This document shows positions 15,936-24,306 of a DNA stretch of 64,000 nt, one piece after another. Within the stretch, counting starts at the first letter, position 1, and every line of letters starts with the position of its first letter. The DNA is from DAOUCP01 sp034432155 (GTDB taxonomy: Bacteria > Chloroflexota > Anaerolineae > Epilineales > Epilineaceae), in NCBI GenBank assembly GCA_034432155.1, contig DAOUCP010000123.1, positions 1-64,000 on the forward strand, read 5' to 3'. The position numbers and the translations under genes are program-made. The notes under the pieces are model-generated. The model had not been told where the DNA came from, searched no databases, and worked only from the letters and a program-made list of their open reading frames with translations.

Positions 15936-17771
15936 ATGCGCCCACTCTCGCGGTCCTTGGCTTACCTCACCCGCTACTGGCGCACCGCCAGCGGAGCGTT
16001 CGTGGCCCTCGTGATGGCCAGCGCCACCGGCCTCCTCATGCCGCGCGTGCTGCAGGCGGCCATCGACGCTGGCGTCGAGGCTCGCGACCTGGGGGCAGCC
16101 GGGCAGGCGGCAGCGGCCCTTCTGACGGTTGCGGCCGTGCGGGGTCTCTTCGCCTTTCTCCAGGGGTACTGGTCGGAGGCAGCCAGTCAGCACGTGGCCT
16201 TCGACCTGCGCAATGGCATCTACGAGAAGCTGCAGCGCCTGTCCTTCTCCTACCACGACCGCGCCCAGACCGGCCAACTCATGACCCGGGTGACAAGCGA
16301 CGTCGAAATCGTGCGGCAGTTCGTGGGGCTGGGCTTTCTGCAGCTCGTATCGGCGCTGGTGCTCTTGGTTGGCAGCGTGGCCATTCTGTTGGCCATGAAC
16401 TGGCGCCTGGCCCTGGCAGGGCTCAGCGCCGTCCTCGGTATCCTGGTCAGCCTCAGTATCTTTGTCCGGGTCATCCAGCCAATGTTCCGGCAGGCGCAAG
16501 CCAAGCTGGGCGCGCTGAACACTGTCTTGGAGGAGAACATCGCCGGTGCTCGCCTCGTTCGCGCCTTCGCCGCCGAAGGTAGCCAGCGCCAGCGTTTTGC
16601 TCGGGCCAACGATGAGCTGCTCGCCATCTGGCTGCGGCTCGTAAGGGCCTTTGCAGCCAGCTTCCCGCTCGTCTTCTTGTTCGCCAACCTGGGAACGCTC
16701 ATCGTGTTCTGGCTGGGAGGCAACGCCGTCATCGGCGGCACCATGACGGTTGGCCAACTTGTGGCCTTCAACGCCTATCTGGCGATGCTCCTCGTGCCGC
16801 TCTTCATCTTGGGTGGCGTTGCGGGCGGTATCTCCCGGGCGAGCGCTTCCGCGGCTCGCATCTTCGAGGTGATCGATTCGCCCATCGAGGTGACGGATCG
16901 GCCAGGCGCCATCCGCTTGCCGCCGATCCGAGGCGAGGTTCGATTCGAGAATGTGCGCTTCCGCTACGTCGGCAGCCAGACGGAGGTGCTCAAGGGCGTC
17001 TCCTTCCACGTGTCACCAGGGCAGATGGTCGCCATCCTGGGACGGACTGGCTCGGGCAAGAGCACCATCGTCAATCTCATCCCGCGGTTCTACGATGTGA
17101 CCGGAGGCCGGATCACCGTGGATGGCGTTGACGTCCGCGACGTGACGCTCGAGTCGCTGCGCTGCCAGATTGGCGTCGTGCTGCAGGAGCCCATCCTGTT
17201 CTCGGGGACCATCCGCGAGAACATCGCCTACGGACGACCCGAGGCCACCATGGCCGAGATCGAAGCGGCCAGCCGTGCTGGCCAAGCACACGAGTTCATC
17301 GTCGCCTTGCCCGAAGGCTACGACAGCCCCGTCGGCGAGCGGGGGGTTCGGCTCTCCGGCGGCCAGAAGCAGCGCATCGCGATTGCGCGCGCCTTGCTCG
17401 TCAATCCGCGCATCCTCATCCTCGATGATTCGACCTCGGCGGTCGACGCGACGACCGAAATGCGGCTGCAGGAAGCCCTCCTGGCCTTGTTGGAGGGCCG
17501 TACGGCCTTTGTCATTGCGCAGCGCATCTCGACAGTGCTCCGAGCGGATAAGATCTTGCTGCTTGACGACGGGCGAATCGCGGGCGAGGGCACCCACAGC
17601 GAACTCTTGGCCAGTAGCCCTCTGTATGCCGAAATCGTATGCTCGCAGCTGGTCGGCGACGCCGTCTGGTGGCCTGGCGACGCAGCTCTCGCGGCTGACC
17701 AGACGGTGCCGTCTTGCGCCCAGCGGTCCAGCCAGGATCCGCAGTCGGCCGTGACGAGCGACAGGAGGTGA
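15936..17771 (+). CDS. ABC exporter half-transporter, degenerate-site subunit
   Basis: A 611-residue half-transporter with six membrane helices (residues 1-320) and a nucleotide-binding domain. The Walker A is GRTGSGKST near residue 370, the Q-loop VVLQEPILFSG, the signature LSGGQKQR near 473, and the Walker B ILILDDSTSAVD near 493, followed by the H-loop region VIAQRIST. The catalytic Glu after Walker B is Asp, and the H-loop His is Gln. Both changes mark the non-hydrolysing site of heterodimeric type IV exporters such as TM287/288 or BmrCD. It is followed after 6 bases by its partner gene. The pair likely exports lipids or drugs at the inner membrane. Confidence 0.92.
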   Translation: MRPLSRSLAYLTRYWRTASGAFVALVMASATGLLMPRVLQAAIDAGVEARDLGAAGQAAAALLTVAAVRGLFAFLQGYWSEAASQHVAFDLRNGIYEKLQRLSFSYHDRAQTGQLMTRVTSDVEIVRQFVGLGFLQLVSALVLLVGSVAILLAMNWRLALAGLSAVLGILVSLSIFVRVIQPMFRQAQAKLGALNTVLEENIAGARLVRAFAAEGSQRQRFARANDELLAIWLRLVRAFAASFPLVFLFANLGTLIVFWLGGNAVIGGTMTVGQLVAFNAYLAMLLVPLFILGGVAGGISRASASAARIFEVIDSPIEVTDRPGAIRLPPIRGEVRFENVRFRYVGSQTEVLKGVSFHVSPGQMVAILGRTGSGKSTIVNLIPRFYDVTGGRITVDGVDVRDVTLESLRCQIGVVLQEPILFSGTIRENIAYGRPEATMAEIEAASRAGQAHEFIVALPEGYDSPVGERGVRLSGGQKQRIAIARALLVNPRILILDDSTSAVDATTEMRLQEALLALLEGRTAFVIAQRISTVLRADKILLLDDGRIAGEGTHSELLASSPLYAEIVCSQLVGDAVWWPGDAALAADQTVPSCAQRSSQDPQSAVTSDRR

Positions 17772-17777
17772 GGTAGC

Positions 17778-19607
17778 GTGCACGCTGGCTTCGGGAGATT
17801 GGCGGAGTTGGCCGACCAGGCGCCGGCGGTCCGGAGTGGCGACACACTGCGCGGCTTTCTCGCCTACCTACGCCCGCATGCTCGCGCCGTGGCCCTGGCG
17901 TGTGTGTTCGTCATTGCCGGGACGGCCAGCCAGGCCCTGGGGCCGGCGATCATCGGCCGGGCGGTCGACCGCTATCTGGTCCCCGGCGCGGACCCTTCCG
18001 GTCTGCGAACGTCGATGCTGCTTCTCTTGGCCGTCTACGTCCTGGGCTTCGTCGGTTTTGCCGGACAGGTGCTGATCATCGGGGCCATCGGCCAGCGCGT
18101 CCTGGCGCGAATGCGGCAACACGTCTTCGACACCCTGCAGGGGCTGTCCCTGGACTTCTTTGAGCGGCACGAAGCGGGCGACCTGATGAGCCGGTTGGTG
18201 AACGACATCGAACTCATCGGCGGCTTCCTGAGCCAGGGGGCGGCGCAGGCGCTGGGCGCTCTTCTGGGCTTGCTCGCCATTGGGGTGGTGATGCTAGCCT
18301 CCAGCCCTCTCTTGGCGGCGGTGACCATGACGGTGGTACCGCTCATGATCCTGACCACGCGCTACTTCTCGCGGCTGAGCCGGGAGCGGTATCGGCGCGC
18401 TCGGGTGGCTATCGGACAAGTATCCACGAACCTGCAGACCGACATCACCAGTATCCGCGAAGCCCAGGCGTTCGCCCGCACCGAGACCAACATCGATCGC
18501 TTCAGCGCCGCCAATGCCGCCAATCGCGATGCCAACGTCAGTGCCGTGGCCGTCACCAGCGCCTTCATGCCGGCCGTAGACATCCTGAGTGCCTTGGCCA
18601 CCGTGGTTGTCCTACTGGTGGGCACTTGGCTGGCTGGCGCCGAGCGGATCGCCGTTGGCACGGTCGTCGCCTTCCTGTTGTGGGTAAGCCAGTTCTTCCG
18701 GCCTATTCAGCAGCTCTCGGCGCTCTACACCATGGGCCAAGCCGCCCTGGCAGCCGCCGAACGGGTGTTTGACCTCCTGGCCGAGAGGCCTACGGTGCAG
18801 GACAGCAGCCAGGCCATCGAATTGCCCCTGCCCGAAGGGCGAATTGCCCTGGAGGCGGTGTGGTTCGGCTACGTGCCGAGCGAGCCAGTACTCAAGGGCA
18901 TCGACCTGACGATCGAGCCCGGGACAGCCGTGGCCGTGGTCGGTCCTACCGGGGCCGGCAAGACCACGCTGGCCAATCTCGTGGCACGCTTTTACGACGT
19001 CACGGCAGGCCGGGTGACGATCGATGGCTACGATGTCCGGTCGGTGACACAAGCCAGCCTGCGGCGCTCGATGGGCATGGTGCCGCAAGATGCCTTCCTG
19101 TTCGGCGGCACCATTGCCGACAACATCCGCTTCGGGCGGCCGGAGGCAAGCCTGGCCGAAGTGCAGGCGGCGGCTGCGGCGGTCGGCGCGCACGAGTTCA
19201 TCGCCCGGTTGCCGGAAGGCTACGAGACGAACCTGGGCGAACGGGGTGGCCTGCTGAGCGCCGGTGAGAAGCAGCTGGTGGCTTTGGCGCGGGCGGCGTT
19301 GGTCGATCCGCGGATTCTCATCCTGGATGAGGCGACCTCCAGTGTCGATACCCGTACTGAAGCGGTCATTCAGCGCGGGCTGGAGCAGCTCCTCGCCGGT
19401 CGGACAAGCCTGATCATTGCCCATCGGCTGTCCACGGTTCGGCGCGCCGACTGGATCGTGGTGCTGGACCAAGGCCGGATCGTGGAGCAGGGGCGACACG
19501 GGGACCTGGTGGCTCACGGAGGGCTTTACGCCGAGCTCTACGCCACCCAGTTTGGCGCGCTGCCGCAAGCAGCGCCGGCTGCGCTGGCCACAGGCCCAGC
19601 CGCCTAG
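17778..19607 (+). CDS. ABC exporter half-transporter, catalytic-site subunit
   Basis: A 609-residue partner of the upstream gene. Six membrane helices occupy residues 30-320. The nucleotide-binding domain has Walker A GPTGAGKTT near 391, Q-loop MVPQDAFLFGG, signature LSAGEKQ near 492 in place of LSGGQ, Walker B ILILDEATSSVD near 513 with the catalytic Glu, and the switch His in IIAHRLST. In the heterodimer this Walker A/Glu pairs with the canonical LSGGQ of the first subunit, while its altered LSAGE faces the degenerate site. The GTG start follows an AGGAGGTGAGG ribosome site. Substrate is unknown. Confidence 0.92.
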   Translation: MHAGFGRLAELADQAPAVRSGDTLRGFLAYLRPHARAVALACVFVIAGTASQALGPAIIGRAVDRYLVPGADPSGLRTSMLLLLAVYVLGFVGFAGQVLIIGAIGQRVLARMRQHVFDTLQGLSLDFFERHEAGDLMSRLVNDIELIGGFLSQGAAQALGALLGLLAIGVVMLASSPLLAAVTMTVVPLMILTTRYFSRLSRERYRRARVAIGQVSTNLQTDITSIREAQAFARTETNIDRFSAANAANRDANVSAVAVTSAFMPAVDILSALATVVVLLVGTWLAGAERIAVGTVVAFLLWVSQFFRPIQQLSALYTMGQAALAAAERVFDLLAERPTVQDSSQAIELPLPEGRIALEAVWFGYVPSEPVLKGIDLTIEPGTAVAVVGPTGAGKTTLANLVARFYDVTAGRVTIDGYDVRSVTQASLRRSMGMVPQDAFLFGGTIADNIRFGRPEASLAEVQAAAAAVGAHEFIARLPEGYETNLGERGGLLSAGEKQLVALARAALVDPRILILDEATSSVDTRTEAVIQRGLEQLLAGRTSLIIAHRLSTVRRADWIVVLDQGRIVEQGRHGDLVAHGGLYAELYATQFGALPQAAPAALATGPAA

Positions 19608-19620
19608 CGAGTTTTCCAGG

Positions 19621-21078
19621 TTAGGGGCGGCCCAGCACCGCCGACTGACCTGCGAACGGTAGGTACGCCCATGCCTCGAGGTCCGCAGGACGCGTCGGCG
19701 TCGCTGTGGAGGTACTCGTCCACCGCGGGTCGGGAGTCCGGGTGCGCGTTGCGGTTCGTGATGCGGTGGCCGTGCGGGTCGCTGTCGGGCTGCGCAGCGG
19801 CGTCTCGGTGGCGGTTGGCCGTGGGGTGCGTGTCGGTGAGGCACTGGCAGTCGGTGTGAAGGTCGGCGCGCCGCCTTGCACCGTCACCGGTTCGGCCGTC
19901 TGGAACACGTTCCCGGCCCGGTCCAGGTAGGCGACGGTGTAGCCATACGACACACCGGCCGACACGCCCAGGTCCTGGTACTCCGTCTGCGTCAGAGGCA
20001 CATCGGCCAGGCTGTGGTAGGAGCTGCCTGCCTCCGAGCGGAACAGCCGGTAGGAGTGGAGTACCGTGGTGTCGCTGATCACTTCGCTCCAGCGCAGCTG
20101 AACCCCGTCGTTGCCCAGCGGGGCGGCCGTCAAGCCCTGTGGAGCATTGATGGCCTCGCTGTCGGAGGTCTCGGCAGCGGGCCGGGGCAGGCCGCCTGGT
20201 CGGTACAGGACATCGAAGAAGGCGGTATTGCCCTTCAGGTAGTACTCTAGCCAGGCAGTCATGAGGCCCCGGATCCAAGGGAAGGGCGTAGCCCGCGGCC
20301 GGCCGCAGAAATCGCCGAGATCCTCGTAAGGTGGCTCCTGGAAGTCCCCTGGATGGGCCTCGTTGAAGTAGTACGCGGACTTGTGAGCGCTGCCCGAGTT
20401 GAAGTACAGCTCCATCCAGGCCTGGCTAAACGGACAAAGAATGCCGCCCTCGACGCTGCCCCCCAGGATCAAGTAGGGGACGCGAAGGCTCCGCGAGCCG
20501 CTTGCCGTGAAGGGCATGAGATCGGGATGCAGGCCGACGATGGCCTTGAAGCGCACGTCGAGCAGCGTCGCGCGCATGGCGCTGGCGCCGTTGAAGTGGG
20601 TGCCGACGATCGCGATGCGGTCGGTAGTATGCTCCCGCTCGCTTGCCAGAACGGCGTCCAGCACCGCCACCGCCCGAGCTGCGTTGTCACCCGCGTCACT
20701 GGGCGCTACGAAGCCGAGACCTCGAGGCACCGCGACCACGTAGCCCCAGCTGGCGAGATGCTCGCCATGGCCCACGTGGTTCTCCGGGCCGCCGCTCGAG
20801 CCGGAAGGCAAGAGGATAACCACCGGCCAGCGGCCAGGAGCCGTCGGCGCATACAGATCGATGGTGTAGCTTTCGTCCTCATAGGCGTAGGATAGGGTGC
20901 TCTTGGCGAACGCTTGGTTCCCCCGCTGCGTGGGGTCGGCCGCCAACGCAGACCGCGGCGCGGCCGGCGTGGCGCGAGCCAGGCCGAGCAACGCAACGAC
21001 CGCGGTGATGCCGATAACGACTCCCAGGGCCAGCCGGCCTGCTGCCATCCTGCGCGTGCGCGGGCGTCGATGCGCCAT
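19621..21078 (-). CDS. Secreted alpha/beta-hydrolase-like protein lacking the nucleophile, with FN3 domain
   Basis: A 485-residue secreted protein. After a hydrophobic signal (about residues 12-36) comes an alpha/beta-hydrolase domain of the chlorophyllase/PAF-acetylhydrolase type: VVILLPSGSSGG, the nucleophile elbow IVGTHFNGASAM, and EAHPGDFQEPP at the His loop. Relatives read GHSFGGATA, so the catalytic Ser is His, and the usual acidic residue lies in a changed GGSVEGG. The domain is probably not a normal esterase. Residues ~290-390 form a fibronectin-III-like domain (TAAPLGNDGVQLRWSEV). A Thr/Arg/Pro linker and the tail AWAYLPFAGQS follow. It faces the ABC exporter tail-to-tail. Confidence 0.75.
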   Translation of the reverse strand: MAHRRPRTRRMAAGRLALGVVIGITAVVALLGLARATPAAPRSALAADPTQRGNQAFAKSTLSYAYEDESYTIDLYAPTAPGRWPVVILLPSGSSGGPENHVGHGEHLASWGYVVAVPRGLGFVAPSDAGDNAARAVAVLDAVLASEREHTTDRIAIVGTHFNGASAMRATLLDVRFKAIVGLHPDLMPFTASGSRSLRVPYLILGGSVEGGILCPFSQAWMELYFNSGSAHKSAYYFNEAHPGDFQEPPYEDLGDFCGRPRATPFPWIRGLMTAWLEYYLKGNTAFFDVLYRPGGLPRPAAETSDSEAINAPQGLTAAPLGNDGVQLRWSEVISDTTVLHSYRLFRSEAGSSYHSLADVPLTQTEYQDLGVSAGVSYGYTVAYLDRAGNVFQTAEPVTVQGGAPTFTPTASASPTRTPRPTATETPLRSPTATRTATASRTATRTRTPDPRWTSTSTATPTRPADLEAWAYLPFAGQSAVLGRP

Positions 21079-21294
21079 TGTCCACCTCCCACGGTGCTCT
21101 CATCGCGCCATCGAGTTGGCCTCCTAATTCTAGCCGGATCGTTGGACCGCACTCCGCCCTGCAGGCTCTCGTGGATCGGGCCTCGCGCAGCACCGGACTG
21201 CTGGCTCGCTGTGCGGCCCTTCGCTCTCTCGATGTCGCCTGCGCGATGTTTGACCAGTGGATGGGGCGTCCCTAGTATCCGAGGTGAGCCACCG

Positions 21295-22284
21295 ATGAAC
21301 GTCCCTCCGCTGCGCGGCTGCATCCTATCTTGGCTGTGCGCTGCCGTCGCGGTGTGTTTGCTCATGCCGGCGCTCGCCGCGAGCCGCGCACAGGCGGCCG
21401 TCTGGTTGCAGGCAACGGAGACGCCAAAGCTGACTCCCATCACCGAGGAGCCCAGCCAGGTGCCGACAAGCGAGCGGCCTAGCTCGCCCACGAGCGAGCC
21501 AGTCACGCCCACGCCGCTCATGGAGCTGCCGACAATTGCACCCACGCCCACGGCGACGAGCGAGCCGGCGGAAGCACCCCCAGCCGCGACCCTGGAGGCG
21601 ACGGCCATTCCAGCCCAGCCAACGCGCACCCGGCGACCGACGCGTACCCCGCGCAGTCAGACGACGGCGGAGCCAACCCCCGCGCCCGCCGGGGCGCTGC
21701 GCGTGGAGGTGGCCCTGGATCCCCCGTTGCCCGCACCGGGCCTGCCGTGCCGAGTGCTAGTCGATGTCGCCAACCGCGACACCGCACCCCTTGCAGACGT
21801 GACCCTGGACGTGACGGTCCCTTCGTTCGCGCGCATCGAGGATGCGACGCCCACGAGCGGCGAAGCGGCGCTGGTGGAGACCGTTGCCCGATGGTATCTG
21901 CCGACGTTGGCGGCTGGGAGCCAGGTGCGGCTAACGCTGCAGCTTGTGGTCATGCCTGCCTCAGCGCGCAGCCTCGACGTTTGCGTGATGATGCTCTCGA
22001 CGGGTGCACCCCTGGAGCACTGCTCGCTTTTCGGCCTGGGTGCCGGAAGCGGGGGCGACTCGCAGGCGGCTCGGGCATGGGAGGCGCGCGAGGGGACGAG
22101 TCCGGTCTTGCCTACCGCTCCGCCGTCCGGTCTCCTGAGCACGGACGTGCCGCGCCAGGTCCTCTGGGGGTGGCTGCTCATGTTTCTTGGCCTGGCCGGC
22201 CTAGGCGCCTGGTTCGGGCTGCAGCTCCGGAGTCGTGTGTCGCCGGGCAACGCACCGCCCGCCGACGAGGGAGAGGTACGATGA
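21295..22284 (+). CDS. Membrane-anchored protein with DUF11-like domain
   Basis: A 329-residue protein. It has a signal peptide (about residues 8-35), a long Thr/Pro/Glu linker, then a domain of DUF11/Ig-like type with LPCRVLVDVANRDTAPLADV and LDVTVPSFARIEDATPTSGEA. Near the C-terminus there is a membrane helix (VLWGWLLMFLGLAGLGAWFG) and a basic stop-transfer (LRSRV). The likely topology is an outside domain held by a single C-terminal anchor. A GAGGTG ribosome site precedes the ATG. Its stop overlaps the start of the next gene (ATGA), so the two are translationally coupled. Confidence 0.75.
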   Translation: MNVPPLRGCILSWLCAAVAVCLLMPALAASRAQAAVWLQATETPKLTPITEEPSQVPTSERPSSPTSEPVTPTPLMELPTIAPTPTATSEPAEAPPAATLEATAIPAQPTRTRRPTRTPRSQTTAEPTPAPAGALRVEVALDPPLPAPGLPCRVLVDVANRDTAPLADVTLDVTVPSFARIEDATPTSGEAALVETVARWYLPTLAAGSQVRLTLQLVVMPASARSLDVCVMMLSTGAPLEHCSLFGLGAGSGGDSQAARAWEAREGTSPVLPTAPPSGLLSTDVPRQVLWGWLLMFLGLAGLGAWFGLQLRSRVSPGNAPPADEGEVR

Positions 22285-22727
22285 CCGTAGTGCCTGCCGT
22301 CCAGGCCAAACTGACCTGGCAGGATCACCTGACCTTCCACGCCGACATACGCGGCCATCGTGTGGTGACGGATGCTCTTGCACCCCACGGCGACGACCGC
22401 GGGCCATCGCCGGTGGAGTTGCTCCTCGTGGCGCTGGCCGGGTGCACGGCCATGGACGTGGTGTCCATCTTGACCAAGCAGCGGCTCGCCGTCCGCCGGT
22501 TCGCCGTCCATTGCGAGGGTGACCGGGCGACCGACCATCCGCGGCGGCTCACCGCGGTGCGCCTGGTCTTCGAGCTCGAGGGCGAAGGGCTGCTGCAGGA
22601 AGCGGTCGAACGCGCTGTGCAGTTGTCGTTGGAGCGCTACTGCTCGGTGTTCGGCACGCTCTTGCACCCACCAGCCGTTGCCACGCAGGTGGTGATCGGC
22701 CCGCCGACGCCCTCGGCGGACCGCTGA
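22281..22727 (+). CDS. OsmC-family protein
   Basis: A 148-residue protein with the OsmC/YhfA fold pattern: LTFHADIRGHRVVTD, the helix GPSPVELLLVALAGCTAMD with the first active Cys, and a second Cys in LSLERYCSVFGTL. The two Cys are the peroxidatic pair of OsmC/Ohr proteins, which reduce organic hydroperoxides with dihydrolipoyl reductants; the YhfA branch has less certain substrates. An acidic GAGAGG site precedes the ATG, which overlaps the previous stop. The link to the membrane-anchored protein upstream is only positional. Confidence 0.88.
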   Translation: MTVVPAVQAKLTWQDHLTFHADIRGHRVVTDALAPHGDDRGPSPVELLLVALAGCTAMDVVSILTKQRLAVRRFAVHCEGDRATDHPRRLTAVRLVFELEGEGLLQEAVERAVQLSLERYCSVFGTLLHPPAVATQVVIGPPTPSADR

Positions 22728-22795
22728 CGGCGCGCCTTTCCGCACCGGGGCCGGTCAGACGATCCTGGGGCCACCGTACGAGAAAGGAGGTCCCG

Positions 22796-23689
22796 ATGGC
22801 CACCAACCGCAGGCAATTCATCAAGCTCTCGACCGTCGGTTTGGGAGCGTTCTTGCTGGGACCTCGGGCGGCCGCGGCATGGAGCCACCAGGCGTGGCGC
22901 AGGCCACGGGGGGCATGGCGCGCGGCGCAAGCAGGCGGCCTTCTGCGCGAGGACCTGGGCGTGGGCGCGGAAAGTTCTCCAGGACGCCTGTTCCTCTGCT
23001 CCGACGATGGTTACAGCAGCGACGTCTGGCTCGCGGAGCAGATCCAGAAGCGTGGCCTGACGGGTTCGCTGTTCGTACACACCCGGCAAGTGAGCCGCCA
23101 GGGTCGGCTGAGCTGGGCCGACATCGAGGCGCTGGGCCGCGAGTTAGATGTGTGCAGTCACGGCGTAGTGGGAGGACACTATACCCAACTAGGCGACGCG
23201 GAGCTGAAGGACTACCTACTGTCGGCCAGATTGGACTTGGAGGCGCACGGCCGCGGCCAGGATGCTCGCGTATTTGGCCCTCCCAACGACGATATGGATT
23301 CTCGGGTGCGGAAGGCTGCCCTCGACGCGGGCTACGAGATGATTCGCTCCAAGACTCCGTATCGCCTCCTGCCCGGTATTGCCGAGTTCGAGATGTGGGG
23401 AGTATCGAACCGGAAGAGCGAAGCATTTCTGCTGCAGTGGCTGGCGTGGTGTGCCGCTGGCCCGGCGACGCGCGGTTTGGCCATGGTGTTCCACCGCATC
23501 GTGCCTTCCGACCCGGTGGGGACCGAGTGCGATGAAGCGCGTGCCCTCTGGCTGCTCGACCGAGCGGTGGAGTCGCCTTGCCCCAAACTGCGCTTCACTG
23601 ATCTTCCGCAACCGCAGCCACCGATCGATCCAGGCAACGAAGTGGCGGCGTTCTTGCCGCAAGCCTTGACGCGGACAGCCGATCGCTAG
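22796..23689 (+). CDS. Polysaccharide-deacetylase-like protein with Tat-type signal
   Basis: A 297-residue protein starting MATNRRQFIKLSTVGLGAFL, a twin-Arg export signal. The mature part resembles the NodB deacetylase fold: FLCSDDGYSSD (residues 66-76) corresponds to the TFDDG metal motif, and DVCSHGVVGGHY (His122 and His128) to the SHTxxH metal motif with one extra spacer residue. VFGPPNDDMDSRV and VFHRIVPSD match the later active-site blocks. The catalytic-base motif is altered, so the enzyme may act on an unusual substrate or be weak. An AAAGGAGG site precedes the ATG. Export through TatA/TatC is likely. Confidence 0.7.
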   Translation: MATNRRQFIKLSTVGLGAFLLGPRAAAAWSHQAWRRPRGAWRAAQAGGLLREDLGVGAESSPGRLFLCSDDGYSSDVWLAEQIQKRGLTGSLFVHTRQVSRQGRLSWADIEALGRELDVCSHGVVGGHYTQLGDAELKDYLLSARLDLEAHGRGQDARVFGPPNDDMDSRVRKAALDAGYEMIRSKTPYRLLPGIAEFEMWGVSNRKSEAFLLQWLAWCAAGPATRGLAMVFHRIVPSDPVGTECDEARALWLLDRAVESPCPKLRFTDLPQPQPPIDPGNEVAAFLPQALTRTADR

Positions 23690-23910
23690 GGGGCGCCAGC
23701 TTCAGGCATCGAGCTGGCTCTTGCCCCCTGTGGTCTCCTGGCAGCGACGCGATGCGCATTGGCGGGTGCGGGCGGCAGGGAGACAGAGGACGACGGAGCC
23801 TCGTCGCCGGCAGGTGGCGTGGGTCAATCGGGCCGCAGGCGCGAGGTTGACAGCGCTCGCCTCCGGAATACACTTGCCCGCGTTCTGTGGTCCGAGGAGA
23901 GGAGGGAGCC

Positions 23911-24144
23911 GTGACAGTAGAGTGCTTGGAATGCGGGGGGTCCATCATGATCCCGCTCGATGCTGACGAAGGCGACACGGTGACCTGCAAGAAGTGTGGC
24001 GAGACGTTTGTCATTGTCGCCCTCCATCCGCCGGAAATCGACTACGCCGAGGAGCCCGATGCGCCCGACTGGGACGAAGATCTGGACGAGGACTGGCTCG
24101 GCGATGACGACCTGGACGAGGACGAGGAAGAGGAAGACTGGTAG
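23911..24144 (+). CDS. LysW-like zinc ribbon with acidic tail
   Basis: A 77-residue protein starting at GTG 23911, after a GGAGGGAG site. The N-terminal half is a zinc ribbon: ECLECGG (Cys5, Cys8) and TCKKCGETF (Cys27, Cys30), followed by VALHPPEIDYAEE. The rest is strongly acidic and ends EEEEDW. LysW, the amino-group carrier of lysine/arginine synthesis, has the same ribbon and ends EDWGE with the carrier Glu last. Here the final Gly-Glu is missing. No LysX/LysZ genes are nearby. It may be a carrier-like or ribosome/RNA-associated small protein; function is open. Confidence 0.65.
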   Translation: MTVECLECGGSIMIPLDADEGDTVTCKKCGETFVIVALHPPEIDYAEEPDAPDWDEDLDEDWLGDDDLDEDEEEEDW

Positions 24145-24306
24145 GTGGCGTCCGTGCCTGGCGGGACGGGCGTTAGTCTCGAATCGGGAGGAGCCGAGCG
24201 CAGATCCGTTGCCGTGGATTGTGCCCGGTCGTGTGGGTGACCCGGGGCGGCTGGGCGCGCCCGTCCCACCCGGCCATCGAGCAGTGACAACCTAGCCGCC
24301 GGCGAC

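Noticed and set aside
15183..17009. 608-codon open frame on the minus strand opposite the ABC exporter
   Set aside because: It overlaps a well-matched transporter and has no domain pattern; high GC produces such mirror frames.
23911..24144. Annotation as the lysine-biosynthesis carrier LysW
   Set aside because: The essential C-terminal EDWGE is missing and pathway genes are not in the window.
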